From contig NZ_LWMI01000007.1 in the NCBI RefSeq assembly GCF_001640365.1, positions 310,001 to 374,000 of the forward strand: a stretch of 64,000 nt of DNA, read 5' to 3'. Both the position numbers and the translations under genes were made by a program. How positions within the stretch are numbered: position 1 is the stretch's first letter; every line of letters begins with the position of its first letter. This document shows, piece after piece, positions 8,996 through 18,804 of this stretch. The notes beneath the pieces were generated by a model. It saw only the letters and a list, made by a program, of their open reading frames with translations. It was not told where the DNA came from and made no database searches. This stretch comes from Candidatus Arsenophonus triatominarum (GTDB lineage: Bacteria; Pseudomonadota; Gammaproteobacteria; Enterobacterales; Enterobacteriaceae).

Positions 8996-9080
8996 GCCGA
9001 AGTGGCGAAATCGGTAGACGCAGTTGATTCAAAATCAACCGCCTTCGGGTGTGCCGGTTCGAGTCCGGCCTTCGGCACCA
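8996..9080 (+). tRNA. leuX: tRNA-Leu (anticodon CAA), leuX
   Basis: An 85-nt class II tRNA. The acceptor stem GCCGAAG pairs with CTTCGGC before the discriminator A, and the CCA end is encoded. The anticodon stem GTTGA/TCAAC encloses TTCAAAA, giving anticodon CAA. The variable arm CCGCCTTCGGGTG and T-arm GCCGGTTCGAGTCCGGC follow. The D-arm and anticodon arm are essentially identical to E. coli leuX. In E. coli leuX lies near lptG-lptF-pepA-valS, as here, and is a known integration hot spot for islands. Confidence 0.97.
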
Positions 9081-9092
9081 TAAAACATTTAT

Positions 9093-9116
9093 AGACATCA
9101 GATGATGTCTTTTTTT
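9093..9116 (+). terminator. rho-independent terminator of leuX
   Basis: An AGACATCA/TGATGTCT hairpin with a 2-nt loop is followed directly by a run of T residues, 13 bp after the tRNA CCA end. Confidence 0.85.
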
Positions 9117-9264
9117 GTATCTGAAATGCCAGTTTTACCAGACATTCAATCGATTATAACCCCCCAAATTATGGCCAATATTATCTCAACAGCTAAACAA
9201 AGAGATAGAAGCAGCACTAAGAACTTAAACGCTTAGCTGAATTTTTATAGCGAATTTGTAGTGG

Positions 9265-10424
<1,160 letters not shown>

Positions 10425-10457
10425 TTCGGCACCTATAAAAATTATGAGGTAAGCATA

Positions 10458-11339
10458 TAGCTAGGCGACTTAATTTTGATTACAGCATATGTATTAAAAA
10501 CAGGTCATCGATAGTGCATCCTGTTTCCATCTTTCTTACGTTTAGCTTGAGACCATTTATGTTCTATAGGATTTAAATCTGGTGAATACACAGGCAAATA
10601 TTCTATCTGGTGTCCTGCGTTTATAATTGCCTGTTCAATATTCTTACCTTTGTGAAAGCTAGCGTTGTCCATAAAAATAACAGAATTTTCAGGAAGTTCT
10701 GGGAGCAATATTTTTGTGATCCAAACATAAAAAACATCACGATTAATATTGCAATCAAATAATCCGATAGCAAAAAGGGTTGTTCCCAATAAAGCGCCAA
10801 TAACATTTGTTCTTCCCTTAGCACCCCAGTTTTTCAGGCCAAAACAACGGTGACCTTTTGGGGAATAGCCGTGAGTTCGTGGAGTGTCATGTGAAAAACC
10901 ACTTTCATCAATAAAAACAACAGATTTATCTTTTTTTTCATACTGTTGCCTTTTTTGCTGATGTGCCAGCCTGTCGCTTTCGTTGGTTTTTGGATGGAAT
11001 AGAGTTTTTTTTATAGGTTAATCCCAGCTTTTTAAGGGATTGCCAAATAGTCTTTTTACAAACACCGAATCGCTCTGCCCGTTCCTTTTGGTAAGCATCT
11101 GGATACTGTTCCACATCTTTTGCTAAAGCATTTTTATCGAGCTTCCTCTTACGTGGCGTTGAATTTTTTGGCTCTGGTCGTTTAAGCCAACGTACTAAAG
11201 ACGCTTTTCCAATACGGAATTGTTTCGCAGTTTCTCGAATTGTTAAACCTTCGGCTTTCCTTACAGATATTACTTTACGTCGAAAATCAATTGTATAACT
11301 CATAACACACCTTGTAATCAAAATTAAGTCGCCTAGCTA
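10458..11339 (-). mobile_element. IS630-family element copy 1
   Basis: An 882-bp element bounded by inverted repeats of about 26 bp beginning TAGCTAGGCGACTTAATTTT. TA dinucleotides on both sides are the usual IS630 target duplication. It is inserted in the IS3-family element. Four other copies in the window are almost identical. Confidence 0.93.
10505..11303 (-). pseudogene. IS630-family transposase in two frames, copy 1
   Basis: The N-terminal frame (start MSYTIDFRRKV at 11303, stop at 10938) holds two helix-turn-helix segments. The second frame carries the DDE core: D in VVFIDESGFS (upstream of any ATG), D in VIFMDNASFHK and E in DLNPIEHKW. The switch between frames lies at an A6 run near the end of the first frame and is shared by other copies, so it may be programmed. 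Copy 1 also has an extra C near its 3' end, which replaces the usual C-terminus by KDGNRMHYR, so this copy may be impaired. Confidence 0.8.
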
Positions 11340-11429
11340 TATCACCTCAACTTAGGTGGCCAAATTTAGTATGCCACTACAATTGATAGCTTTTAACCAC
11401 ATTGTTTGTCAGCTTCACTTTACCTCTTA

Positions 11430-11622
11430 CACGAGTTTCGCACCAATAAAAAAACGCTCTATTTTTAAGTTTAATTCAGCATAATATATAAATAGACAAA
11501 ATCTTATAAATTAAAAGCAACTTACTTGTAATTTAAACAAATTTATACGTTTTAGTAACTTGCAAATTAACCATTGCTTTTAAGCCATTTCTGGAATTTT
11601 ATATGCCTGTGCGAAACTCGTG
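11430..11622. mobile_element. MITE copy D
   Basis: A 193-bp MITE with both CACGAGTTTCGCAC ends. The flanks TCTTA (left) and GCTTA (right) match at four of five positions, so a duplicated target has either mutated or is absent. It lies between the IS3-family element and IS701-like copy 2; the short sequences around it hold no recognisable gene. Confidence 0.88.
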
Positions 11623-11721
11623 GCTTATTTATTAGTTCATTAGGGCTAATATTTATTGATGATCATGACCTTCATAAGCCAATGGTTGAAAAATAGTGAA
11701 TAAGTTACTTCGAGTTATAGA

Positions 11722-12786
11722 CACGAGTTTCACACAAAACTAATTTGGGTACGCTAATAAAACACGGATGTGCTCAGTAATAGCATTTTTGATTACGTCC
11801 CAATTTTGTTGATAAAGGGTCATTTTTTCAGATATACGACATTTATGTTGTTCAAACCACGCAGAAATAGCGAGAAAAATATGATTTCTTTGCGCTCGGC
11901 TCGTGCGAGCCTGACAGCGTTCAATACCACAATTTTGTTTAACTTCTCGATGATAAACTTCAACAGACCAACGGGCATCCATGATAGATTTGACGTATTG
12001 ACGGGTGGGATTGTCTTTGTTTGTTACTATGTAATCAATACGGCCGTTTTTGGCTATAAATTTGAAAACAGTCACCCAACCATAACCTCGTAAGTGTATT
12101 GGAGTTCCTTCTTCTGAGATGTCTAACTTGTTCAGTTGTTTGTTATGGCTAACAATCCTGTTTTTCCTCAGCGTAGTTATTAGCCAAACCCAACCATGAG
12201 ATCGAATTGATTTCAGATTATCCAGGCTAGAATACCAAGCATCCATCGCTACCGCTTCAGGCTTGATCCCTCTTTTTTTAGCAAGTGCAAGTATTTCGGA
12301 AAAATGCGTATTTTTTGTTTTTTCATCGGAATCTTTATCATAAATACGATAATCAATAGGAATTGATTCAACAGTTTTGTTAGATTATGCCAAAGTAAAT
12401 TAACTAAACCTATGCCAGCAATAACATCATGTTCGTTACCTGAATACTGATAATGAACCATCTCTATTTTTTTACTACGTGTTTTGGCAATTAGTGTATC
12501 GTCAGTTATTAGTACACCAGGGCTTTTTTTGTCTATAGATGTTTCAACTAATCTCCACAGGTCTTTAGGTCAAAAACACCTGCTTTAGCCATCGACTAAT
12601 AGTGTCATGAGACAAAGGTGATGGACTTACTTCTGATAACGCCAAACCAGAGTATCTCACACTGCTCACCTGTAAGAATGTTTTGTAGATATCTTTAATG
12701 CATGGATAAACTGACAAAATATAAACATCCTAATTTTTTCTTGTTTTGAACTTTATACTTCTTTTTCGGAGCTTGCGAAACTTGTG
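11722..12786 (-). mobile_element. IS701-like element copy 2
   Basis: A 1065-bp element with ends CACGAGTTTCACAC (left) and the complement of CACAAGTTTCGC (right), each one base from the MITE termini. Its interior aligns with copy 1 and includes the N-terminal part missing there. The transposase is frameshifted. The flanks (TATAGA and TATAAT) do not give a clean duplication. Confidence 0.85.
11740..12720 (-). pseudogene. IS701-like transposase, copy 2, frameshifted
   Basis: The C-terminal 168 residues are open, from MDAWYSSLDNLKSIRSHGW to HIRVLLAYPN. The upstream part shows MVHYQYSGNEHDVIAGIGLV before a frameshift at an A-run (CTAACAAAACTG here, CTAACAACTG in copy 1). Further upstream, RYSGLALSEVSPSPLSHDTI and TDDTLIAKT are in other frames. 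Several frame breaks mean no active transposase. The 5' limit is approximate. Confidence 0.8.
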
Positions 12787-12798
12787 TATAATTAGAGA

Positions 12799-12930
12799 GT
12801 TATATTATATAATACGTTTAGCATCGATAACATAATCTATTTTTTCCTGCTGCCTGATGAAGGCGTTAATGAAAAATTAAATATTTATCAGGCGATTGTT
12901 TATAAAAATTTATTGATACTGGTTTATTAA
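12799..12930 (+). pseudogene. orphan C-terminal fragment, unrecognised
   Basis: An open frame without a start runs from just inside the IS701-like boundary to TAA at 12930, three bases before the ampH ATG. It ends in LPDEGVNEKLNIYQAIVY followed by a short hydrophobic tail. The composition is coding-like and it could be the 3' end of a gene truncated by the insertion element. I do not recognise the family, and a chance open frame is possible. Confidence 0.3.
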
Positions 12931-12932
12931 GA

Positions 12933-14225
12933 ATGCAACTATTTTGCCTAAAATTCTTTTCAGCCTTGACACTATTTTTATCACTCACTGGTTGCTCGTC
13001 ATCGACAACAGAAACAAAGCTTCCTTCAGCCAAAACTTCATCAATTTCACCAACAGCACTAGAAATTCTTAATCGTCATCAACCCGCTACAGAAAAAACC
13101 ACTGATTTGGTTGATCGTTTTGCTAGCCAAATTTTTGCTGAAACAAATCCACAAGGGATGGCAATCGTTGTCATCGATAATGATCAGATAGTGACCCGCT
13201 ATTACGGTGAAACTGCGCCCGGAGCGCGACAAAAACCGGGCCCTAATTCACTGATCCGTATTGCTTCATTAACCAAACTAATGACCAGTGAAGTCATGAT
13301 CAAATTAGAAGCGGATAAAAAATTACGTATTACTGATCCCCTACAAAATTACAGCTATTTCGGTACTCATATTCCTATCTATAATGGCAAACAGCCTATT
13401 CGATTATATCACCTAGCGAGTCATACCAGTGGTTTACCAAGAGAGCAACCTGGCGGTAAAATCGGCCGGCCGGTATTTGTTTGGCCAACCCAATCAAACC
13501 GTTGGACATGGCTCAAAAAGGCAAAAATTAAATGCTTACCAGGAATCAAAGCTGCTTATTCTAATCTGGCTTATGATCTATTAGCCGATGCCTTGGCAAA
13601 AGCGGCAGGAAAATCTTATAAGCAACTATTTGCCGAAAAAATTACCTTACCAGCCAAAATGTATGATACCACCTTTACACCAACTACCAATCAATGTTCT
13701 CGCCTAATGGTCGGTTATAAATCCAGTCCATGTATTAGTACGTTAGCTGCCGCCGGTAGTGGCGGAGTTTATTCGACCCCAGCTGATATACAAAGATGGA
13801 TGCAACAATTTCTGTCAACCCATACGCAAGTAAGTAAACAAACCGCTCAACGTCAACAAGCGATCTATTTTGCTCGCGATATGCTTACCGACATTAAAGG
13901 TATGGATGTTGCAGGACATGCCGATGGTATTGGCCTTGGATGGGTTTATATGAATCCCCGCGATGGCATTCCCGGTATCTATCAAAAAACGGGTGGTGGT
14001 GGTGGTTTTAATACCTATATGACCATGATCCCACAACAACGTATTGGTATATTTGCCGTGATTTCACGCAAAAAAGGCAGTAAATTTAGTCGGTTAACCG
14101 AAGGAGTTAATGATTTAACTGCAGCGTTAACCATAAATTACAATAGCAATCCTTTCCAGCCAACCAAACAAGATTTTGCGGCAAATCTGGTCAAAAAACT
14201 GCTAGAAAGCCCTGATCATGGTTAA
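12933..14225 (+). CDS. ampH: D-alanyl-D-alanine carboxypeptidase/endopeptidase AmpH
   Basis: A 430-residue penicillin-binding protein of the class C beta-lactamase fold that acts on peptidoglycan in the periplasm. The active-site motifs are S112-L-T-K115, Y209-S-N211 and K352-T-G354 followed by a glycine run, as in E. coli AmpH (385 aa). Blocks such as HTSGLPREQPGG, RPVFVWPT and GIGLGWVYM are close to AmpH. Unlike E. coli AmpH, the N-terminus has a lipobox (SLTGC, Cys21) and a spacer of about 40 residues before the catalytic domain, so the protein is probably a lipoprotein. The start has only a weak AAGA ribosome site. Confidence 0.92.
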   Translation: MQLFCLKFFSALTLFLSLTGCSSSTTETKLPSAKTSSISPTALEILNRHQPATEKTTDLVDRFASQIFAETNPQGMAIVVIDNDQIVTRYYGETAPGARQKPGPNSLIRIASLTKLMTSEVMIKLEADKKLRITDPLQNYSYFGTHIPIYNGKQPIRLYHLASHTSGLPREQPGGKIGRPVFVWPTQSNRWTWLKKAKIKCLPGIKAAYSNLAYDLLADALAKAAGKSYKQLFAEKITLPAKMYDTTFTPTTNQCSRLMVGYKSSPCISTLAAAGSGGVYSTPADIQRWMQQFLSTHTQVSKQTAQRQQAIYFARDMLTDIKGMDVAGHADGIGLGWVYMNPRDGIPGIYQKTGGGGGFNTYMTMIPQQRIGIFAVISRKKGSKFSRLTEGVNDLTAALTINYNSNPFQPTKQDFAANLVKKLLESPDHG

Positions 14226-14253
14226 GCCAAACAATAAGAAATAAATTTTTTAT

Positions 14254-14292
14254 CAGCATGGTAGCACATTGATAATATACCTATCCATGCTG
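14254..14292. terminator. possible bidirectional hairpin between ampH and lptG
   Basis: CAGCATGG and CCATGCTG form an 8-bp stem around a 23-nt loop between the convergent ampH and lptG stops. The T-tract is poor, so its function is uncertain. Confidence 0.35.
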
Positions 14293-14302
14293 TCAAAACT
14301 AA

Positions 14303-15379
14303 TTATTGGCGTCGCATTAATAATAAAATGCTAAATCCCAGAAATAATACACTAGGTAACATTGCTGCTATCAGAGGAGGAACACCATAGACTAAACTTA
14401 GGTTACCAAAGCCTTCATTGAGCAGATAGAAAATAAATCCCCCTGAAATACCGATCAATACCCTTACCCCCATTGCGACACTTCGCAGCGGGCCAAAAAT
14501 AAATGACAGTGCCATTAACATCATAACAGCGACAGAAAGCGGTGACAGGATTTTCTTCCACATACTTAGTTGATAGATTGATGCTTCTTGCCCACTCTCC
14601 TTAAGATATTTAACATATTTATACAGGCCCCTTATTGCTAACGAATCAGGTTCCAGAGAAACTACCCCTAATTTTTCTGGACTTAGATTGGTTTTCCAAT
14701 CCATCAATAAACTCTGAGAGCCCGTAATTTCCTTTTCATTGTTAATCAATGATTTATCTACTTGTGATAATTGCCACTGGTGAGTATCAGAATTATAGCG
14801 ACCTGAAGCAGCAAAAATGACCGCTTGCAGTTTTTTCTGCGCATCAAATTGGTAGATGGAAATTTCTTTTATGTCATTTTGATCGATAACGCGCTGAATA
14901 TGAATAAAATTATTACCATCTTTAGCCCATAAACCACGATCTGTCACCATTAACGATCGACCGACAATTTTTTCAGCCCGATAGTTACGTGCCCACTGTT
15001 CTGTTGCAGGTGCAACCCATTCACCAATAACCATCGTCAAAATCACTAAAGGGATAGCGGTCTTCATCACTGACATCGCAACCTGTAAGCGAGAAAAACC
15101 AACCACCTGCATCACCACCAATTCACTACGGGTTGCCAGGGTTCCCAATCCAAGTAATGCGCCTAACAGTGCTGCCATCGGAAAAAATACTTCAATATCT
15201 CTGGGAACGGTTAATAAAGTAAAAATTCCTGCACTCCAAGTGGTATAGTCACCATCACCGACTTTTCTTAATTGCTCAACAAATTTAATAATGCCCGATA
15301 ATGAAACCAACATAAAAAGGGTCATTAGGATCGAGGAGAGAATAGTACGCCCAATATATTTATCTAATACACCAAACAT
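14303..15379 (-). CDS. lptG: LPS export permease LptG
   Basis: The 358-residue inner-membrane protein belongs to the YjgP/YjgQ family. It has three N-terminal transmembrane segments, a periplasmic beta-jellyroll domain (about 120-265), and three C-terminal segments. With LptF and the ATPase LptB it extracts LPS from the inner membrane and passes it to LptC. Family text includes TRSELVVMQVVGFS. It follows lptF with the last base of one gene shared with the first of the next, so the two are translationally coupled. Confidence 0.93.
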   Translation of the reverse strand: MFGVLDKYIGRTILSSILMTLFMLVSLSGIIKFVEQLRKVGDGDYTTWSAGIFTLLTVPRDIEVFFPMAALLGALLGLGTLATRSELVVMQVVGFSRLQVAMSVMKTAIPLVILTMVIGEWVAPATEQWARNYRAEKIVGRSLMVTDRGLWAKDGNNFIHIQRVIDQNDIKEISIYQFDAQKKLQAVIFAASGRYNSDTHQWQLSQVDKSLINNEKEITGSQSLLMDWKTNLSPEKLGVVSLEPDSLAIRGLYKYVKYLKESGQEASIYQLSMWKKILSPLSVAVMMLMALSFIFGPLRSVAMGVRVLIGISGGFIFYLLNEGFGNLSLVYGVPPLIAAMLPSVLFLGFSILLLMRRQ

Positions 15380-16476
15380 CAGGCGACTCCTTTATAGAGC
15401 TTAGCACGTAGTCGACGCATCGAAACGGTATCCCAAATATTCAATATGATAGCTAATAGCAAAAAAGCCCCATTAACTAGCCACATTGTTATTCTGGGAT
15501 CAATTTCACCTTTCTCCGCATTGGAGTGCAGCGTACTTTGTAATAAAAAGAAAATTAAATAAAGCAACATCGCAGGTAACATACTTAAGACTCGTCCCTG
15601 TCTGGGATTAACTTCACTTAGTGGCACAACCATCAAGGCCATAATAAGTACCGAAACGACTAATGTTAAGCGCCAGTGAAATTCTGATTTTGATTCAGCA
15701 TCTGTAGCACGCCACAATTGCAACATATCCTTTTGCTCGATTTTATCGCCTGTAACTGCCATTTCTTTATGATCGATCACCGCCTGATAATCTTTAAAAT
15801 CCGTTATGCGAAAATCACGTAATAGTGCTGTACCTTCATAGCGGGTTCCCTTATCTAATACCACAATTTGATTACCATTTTGATCCTCTCGGATACGTCC
15901 ACTTTCTGCAATCACTACGGAAGGACGTTGGTTATTAACCGGGCGTAATTGCGCCATAAAAACACCAGTAAAATTTTTGCCTTTTACATCACTAATATAA
16001 AGAACAATATTTTGATCTTTAGTGGTTTTAAATTGTCCCTCAACCATACTGGCCAAACCAGGATTGGCTTTCGCATCGGCTAATGCTTGCTCTTGATATT
16101 TTGCCGACCAGGGTAACATCCAGGCTACATTTATTGCCGCAATCAGAGCGGTAAATAATGCCAAAATTAAAGCCGCTGTCACTAATACCCGTTTACCTAA
16201 GCCACAGGCATGCATGACAGTAATTTCACTATCGATATAGAATTTGCTGTAGGTCATTAACAGCCCGAGAAACAGACTTAACGGCAAAATCAATTGTGCC
16301 ATTTCAGGAATTCCAAGCCCCAGAAGAGGAAAGACTAAATCGGAAGGAATATTTCCCTGAACCGCTGAACTTAATATATTGATTGTTTTTTGACTAAAAA
16401 AAATTAAAATCAGGATAAAAAGTATTGCAACTTGACTTTTCAGCGTTTCCTTAACTAAGTATCGAATTATAATCAC
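15379..16476 (-). CDS. lptF: LPS export permease LptF
   Basis: The 365-residue partner of LptG has the same layout: N-terminal membrane segments, a periplasmic domain and C-terminal membrane segments. Text typical of LptF includes MTYSKFYIDSEITVMHACGLG and VPLSEVNPRQGRVLSMLPA. It forms the LptB2FG transporter at the inner membrane. It is transcribed divergently from pepA across a 290-bp spacer, the same arrangement as in E. coli. Confidence 0.94.
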   Translation of the reverse strand: MIIIRYLVKETLKSQVAILFILILIFFSQKTINILSSAVQGNIPSDLVFPLLGLGIPEMAQLILPLSLFLGLLMTYSKFYIDSEITVMHACGLGKRVLVTAALILALFTALIAAINVAWMLPWSAKYQEQALADAKANPGLASMVEGQFKTTKDQNIVLYISDVKGKNFTGVFMAQLRPVNNQRPSVVIAESGRIREDQNGNQIVVLDKGTRYEGTALLRDFRITDFKDYQAVIDHKEMAVTGDKIEQKDMLQLWRATDAESKSEFHWRLTLVVSVLIMALMVVPLSEVNPRQGRVLSMLPAMLLYLIFFLLQSTLHSNAEKGEIDPRITMWLVNGAFLLLAIILNIWDTVSMRRLRAKLYKGVA

Positions 16477-16766
16477 ACTAATTACACCTGTGAAAATTTG
16501 TTTTTTGCAGCAAAATAGCTAACTTCGTCGTATAGTTACAGTTACGTACAATATTTTGGTTTTCTTAATGGTTACAATGTATCATGATGATAAATGCAGC
16601 ATTAACTATTCGATCACCAAACAGAATATGTTTAATCGTTACCTATTACTATCCGTAAACCATTCGGTTAGTTTAACATAAAGCAGCTATTTCATAAGGT
16701 AAATTTATACTGTTCGTTAATTTTAGCGATAGTATTAATCTTTGTCTTTAAAATTCAGGAGAATGC
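16477..16766. other. divergent lptF-pepA intergenic region
   Basis: The 290-bp spacer must contain promoters for both lptFG and pepA. It is AT-rich and I cannot single out a reliable -35/-10 pair. A CAGGAG ribosome site precedes pepA. Confidence 0.4.
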
Positions 16767-18275
16767 ATGGAGTTTAGTGTAAAAAGCGGTAGCCCAGAGA
16801 AACAGCGTAGCGCCTGTATTATTGTTGGGGTATTTGAACCTCGCCGCTTATCCCCTATAGCCGAACAACTGGATACGATCAGTGACGGCTATATCAGTGC
16901 CTTACTACGCCGCGGAGAACTGGAAGGTAAAGTTGGCCAAATGCTATTACTTCACCATGTTCCTAATATATTATCTGAACGCATTCTGTTAGTTGGATGC
17001 GGTAAAGAACGTGAACTCGATGAGCGTCAATATAAACAGATTATCCAAAAAACAATTAATACCTTGAATGAAACCGGCTCAATGGAAGCCGTCTGCTTTC
17101 TAACTGAATTGCATGTAAAAAGCCGCAATAATTATTGGAAAGTTCGCCAGGCAGTAGAAACCGCAAAAGAAACATTATATGTATTTAACCAACTGAAAAG
17201 CAATAAGAGTGAGCCACGACGGCCATTACGTAAAATTGTCTTTAATGTCCCAACACGTCGTGATTTACCTAATGGCGAGCGTGCTATTCAGCACGGCCTT
17301 GCTGTCGTGCTGGGTATAAAGTCAACCAAAGATCTGGCTAATATGCCGCCCAATATTTGCAATGCAGCCTATTTAGCCTCACAAGCACGTCAATTAGCCG
17401 ATGATTATGAAAATCTTACCACCAAAGTGATCGGCGAAGAACAGATGAAAGAACTGGCGATGAATGCCTATTTAGCCGTAGGCCAAGGCTCACAAAACGA
17501 ATCGCTAATGTCGATTATGCAATATAAAGGAAGTGACGATCCAACGGCTAAACCGATTGTGTTGGTTGGTAAAGGATTAACTTTTGACTCTGGTGGGATT
17601 TCTATTAAACCATCCGATGGCATGGATGAAATGAAATATGATATGTGTGGAGCCGCAACTGTTTATGGCGTTATGCGCTTTGTTGCTGAACTAAAACTGC
17701 CGATTGATGTCACTGCAGTGTTGGCGGGCTGTGAAAACATGCCGAGCGGTAAAGCTTATCGCCCTGGTGATATTTTAACTACTATGTCAGGGCAGACAGT
17801 AGAAGTCCTTAATACTGATGCGGAAGGAAGATTGGTTCTTTGTGACACACTAACTTATGTAGAACGTTTTGATCCTGATGTGGTAATTGATGTTGCAACT
17901 TTAACCGGAGCCTGTATTATTGCACTTGGTAATCACTATAGTGGATTAATGTCAAACCATAATCCCTTAGCATATGAATTACTAAAAGCCGCTAAGCAAG
18001 CAGGCGATAAAGCATGGCGACTGCCTCTGGCTGAAGAGTTTTCTGAGCAGTTAGAATCAAATTTTGCAGATCTTGCCAATATAGGAGGCCGTTCTGGTGG
18101 TGCAATTACTGCTGGCTGTTTCCTGGAACATTTTGCTACTAAATATCACTGGGCACATTTAGATATTGCAGGAACAGCTTGGCAATCAGGAAAAGCAAAA
18201 GGAGCAACAGGCCGCCCTGTGGCTTTGCTTGCTCAATTTCTGTTAAATCGTGCTTATATAAACTGTGACGAATAA
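16767..18275 (+). CDS. pepA: leucyl aminopeptidase PepA
   Basis: A 502-residue M17 aminopeptidase (E. coli 503). The dimetal site and active site are visible in [18 protein letters not shown] and the M17 signature [12 protein letters not shown]. The N-terminal macro-like domain occupies about 1-170. In E. coli the hexamer removes N-terminal residues from peptides. It also acts as a DNA-binding accessory factor in cer recombination and carAB repression. It is followed closely by holC and valS, the standard enterobacterial order. Confidence 0.96.
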   Translation: MEFSVKSGSPEKQRSACIIVGVFEPRRLSPIAEQLDTISDGYISALLRRGELEGKVGQMLLLHHVPNILSERILLVGCGKERELDERQYKQIIQKTINTLNETGSMEAVCFLTELHVKSRNNYWKVRQAVETAKETLYVFNQLKSNKSEPRRPLRKIVFNVPTRRDLPNGERAIQHGLAVVLGIKSTKDLANMPPNICNAAYLASQARQLADDYENLTTKVIGEEQMKELAMNAYLAVGQGSQNESLMSIMQYKGSDDPTAKPIVLVGKGLTFDSGGISIKPSDGMDEMKYDMCGAATVYGVMRFVAELKLPIDVTAVLAGCENMPSGKAYRPGDILTTMSGQTVEVLNTDAEGRLVLCDTLTYVERFDPDVVIDVATLTGACIIALGNHYSGLMSNHNPLAYELLKAAKQAGDKAWRLPLAEEFSEQLESNFADLANIGGRSGGAITAGCFLEHFATKYHWAHLDIAGTAWQSGKAKGATGRPVALLAQFLLNRAYINCDE

Positions 18276-18338
18276 TCGCACCAGTGAATTTATAATATGG
18301 TGTTGTAAGCAATGCCCTTTTTCTATAATAGTAATGCG

Positions 18339-18788
18339 ATGAAAAAAGCAACTTTCTATTTAATAGCGCAGCTATCTTCACAAGCAGAACTTGAAAGTCA
18401 TGAATGGTTAGCCTGTCAGCTAGCAGCAGAAAACTGGCGGATGGGTAAACGTGTTTTAATTGCTTGCGAGGATCAAATACAAGCCGAAAAATTGGATGAA
18501 ATACTTTGGCAAAGAGAACCTTATCAATTTGTCCCACACAATTTAGCCGGTGAAGGCCCTCGCTATGGCGCGCCGGTTGAGCTTTGTTGGCCAACAAAAC
18601 GTGGTAGCTCAGCAAGAGATATATTGATAAATCTACAATCAACATTTGCAAACTTTGCCACAGCCTTCCATGAAGTGATAGACTTTGTACCCATTGATGA
18701 AAATTTGAAACAGTTGGCACGTGAAAGATACAAAACTTATCGCAGAATGGGTTTTAATTTGATCATGGCACCACCTCCAACCACTTAA
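18339..18788 (+). CDS. holC: DNA polymerase III chi subunit HolC
   Basis: The 149-residue product from ATG 18339 begins MKKATFYL, matching the N-terminus of E. coli HolC (147 aa). A longer frame from 18312 adds nine residues without family support. Conserved text includes GKRVLIACEDQIQAEKLDE, FVPHNLAGEGPRYGAPVE and FATAFHEVIDFVP. Chi links the clamp loader to SSB through the C-terminus of SSB. It sits 16 bp before valS and is probably cotranscribed with it. Confidence 0.92.
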   Translation: MKKATFYLIAQLSSQAELESHEWLACQLAAENWRMGKRVLIACEDQIQAEKLDEILWQREPYQFVPHNLAGEGPRYGAPVELCWPTKRGSSARDILINLQSTFANFATAFHEVIDFVPIDENLKQLARERYKTYRRMGFNLIMAPPPTT

Positions 18789-18804
18789 TAAATAACGAAG
18801 CAAG

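Noticed and set aside
11770-12093. A 107-codon plus-strand frame inside IS701-like copy 2
   Set aside because: It is antisense to the transposase, and a matching shadow occurs in copy 1.
18139-18720. A 193-codon minus-strand frame over pepA-holC
   Set aside because: It is antisense to well-recognised pepA and holC and has no homology or ribosome site.
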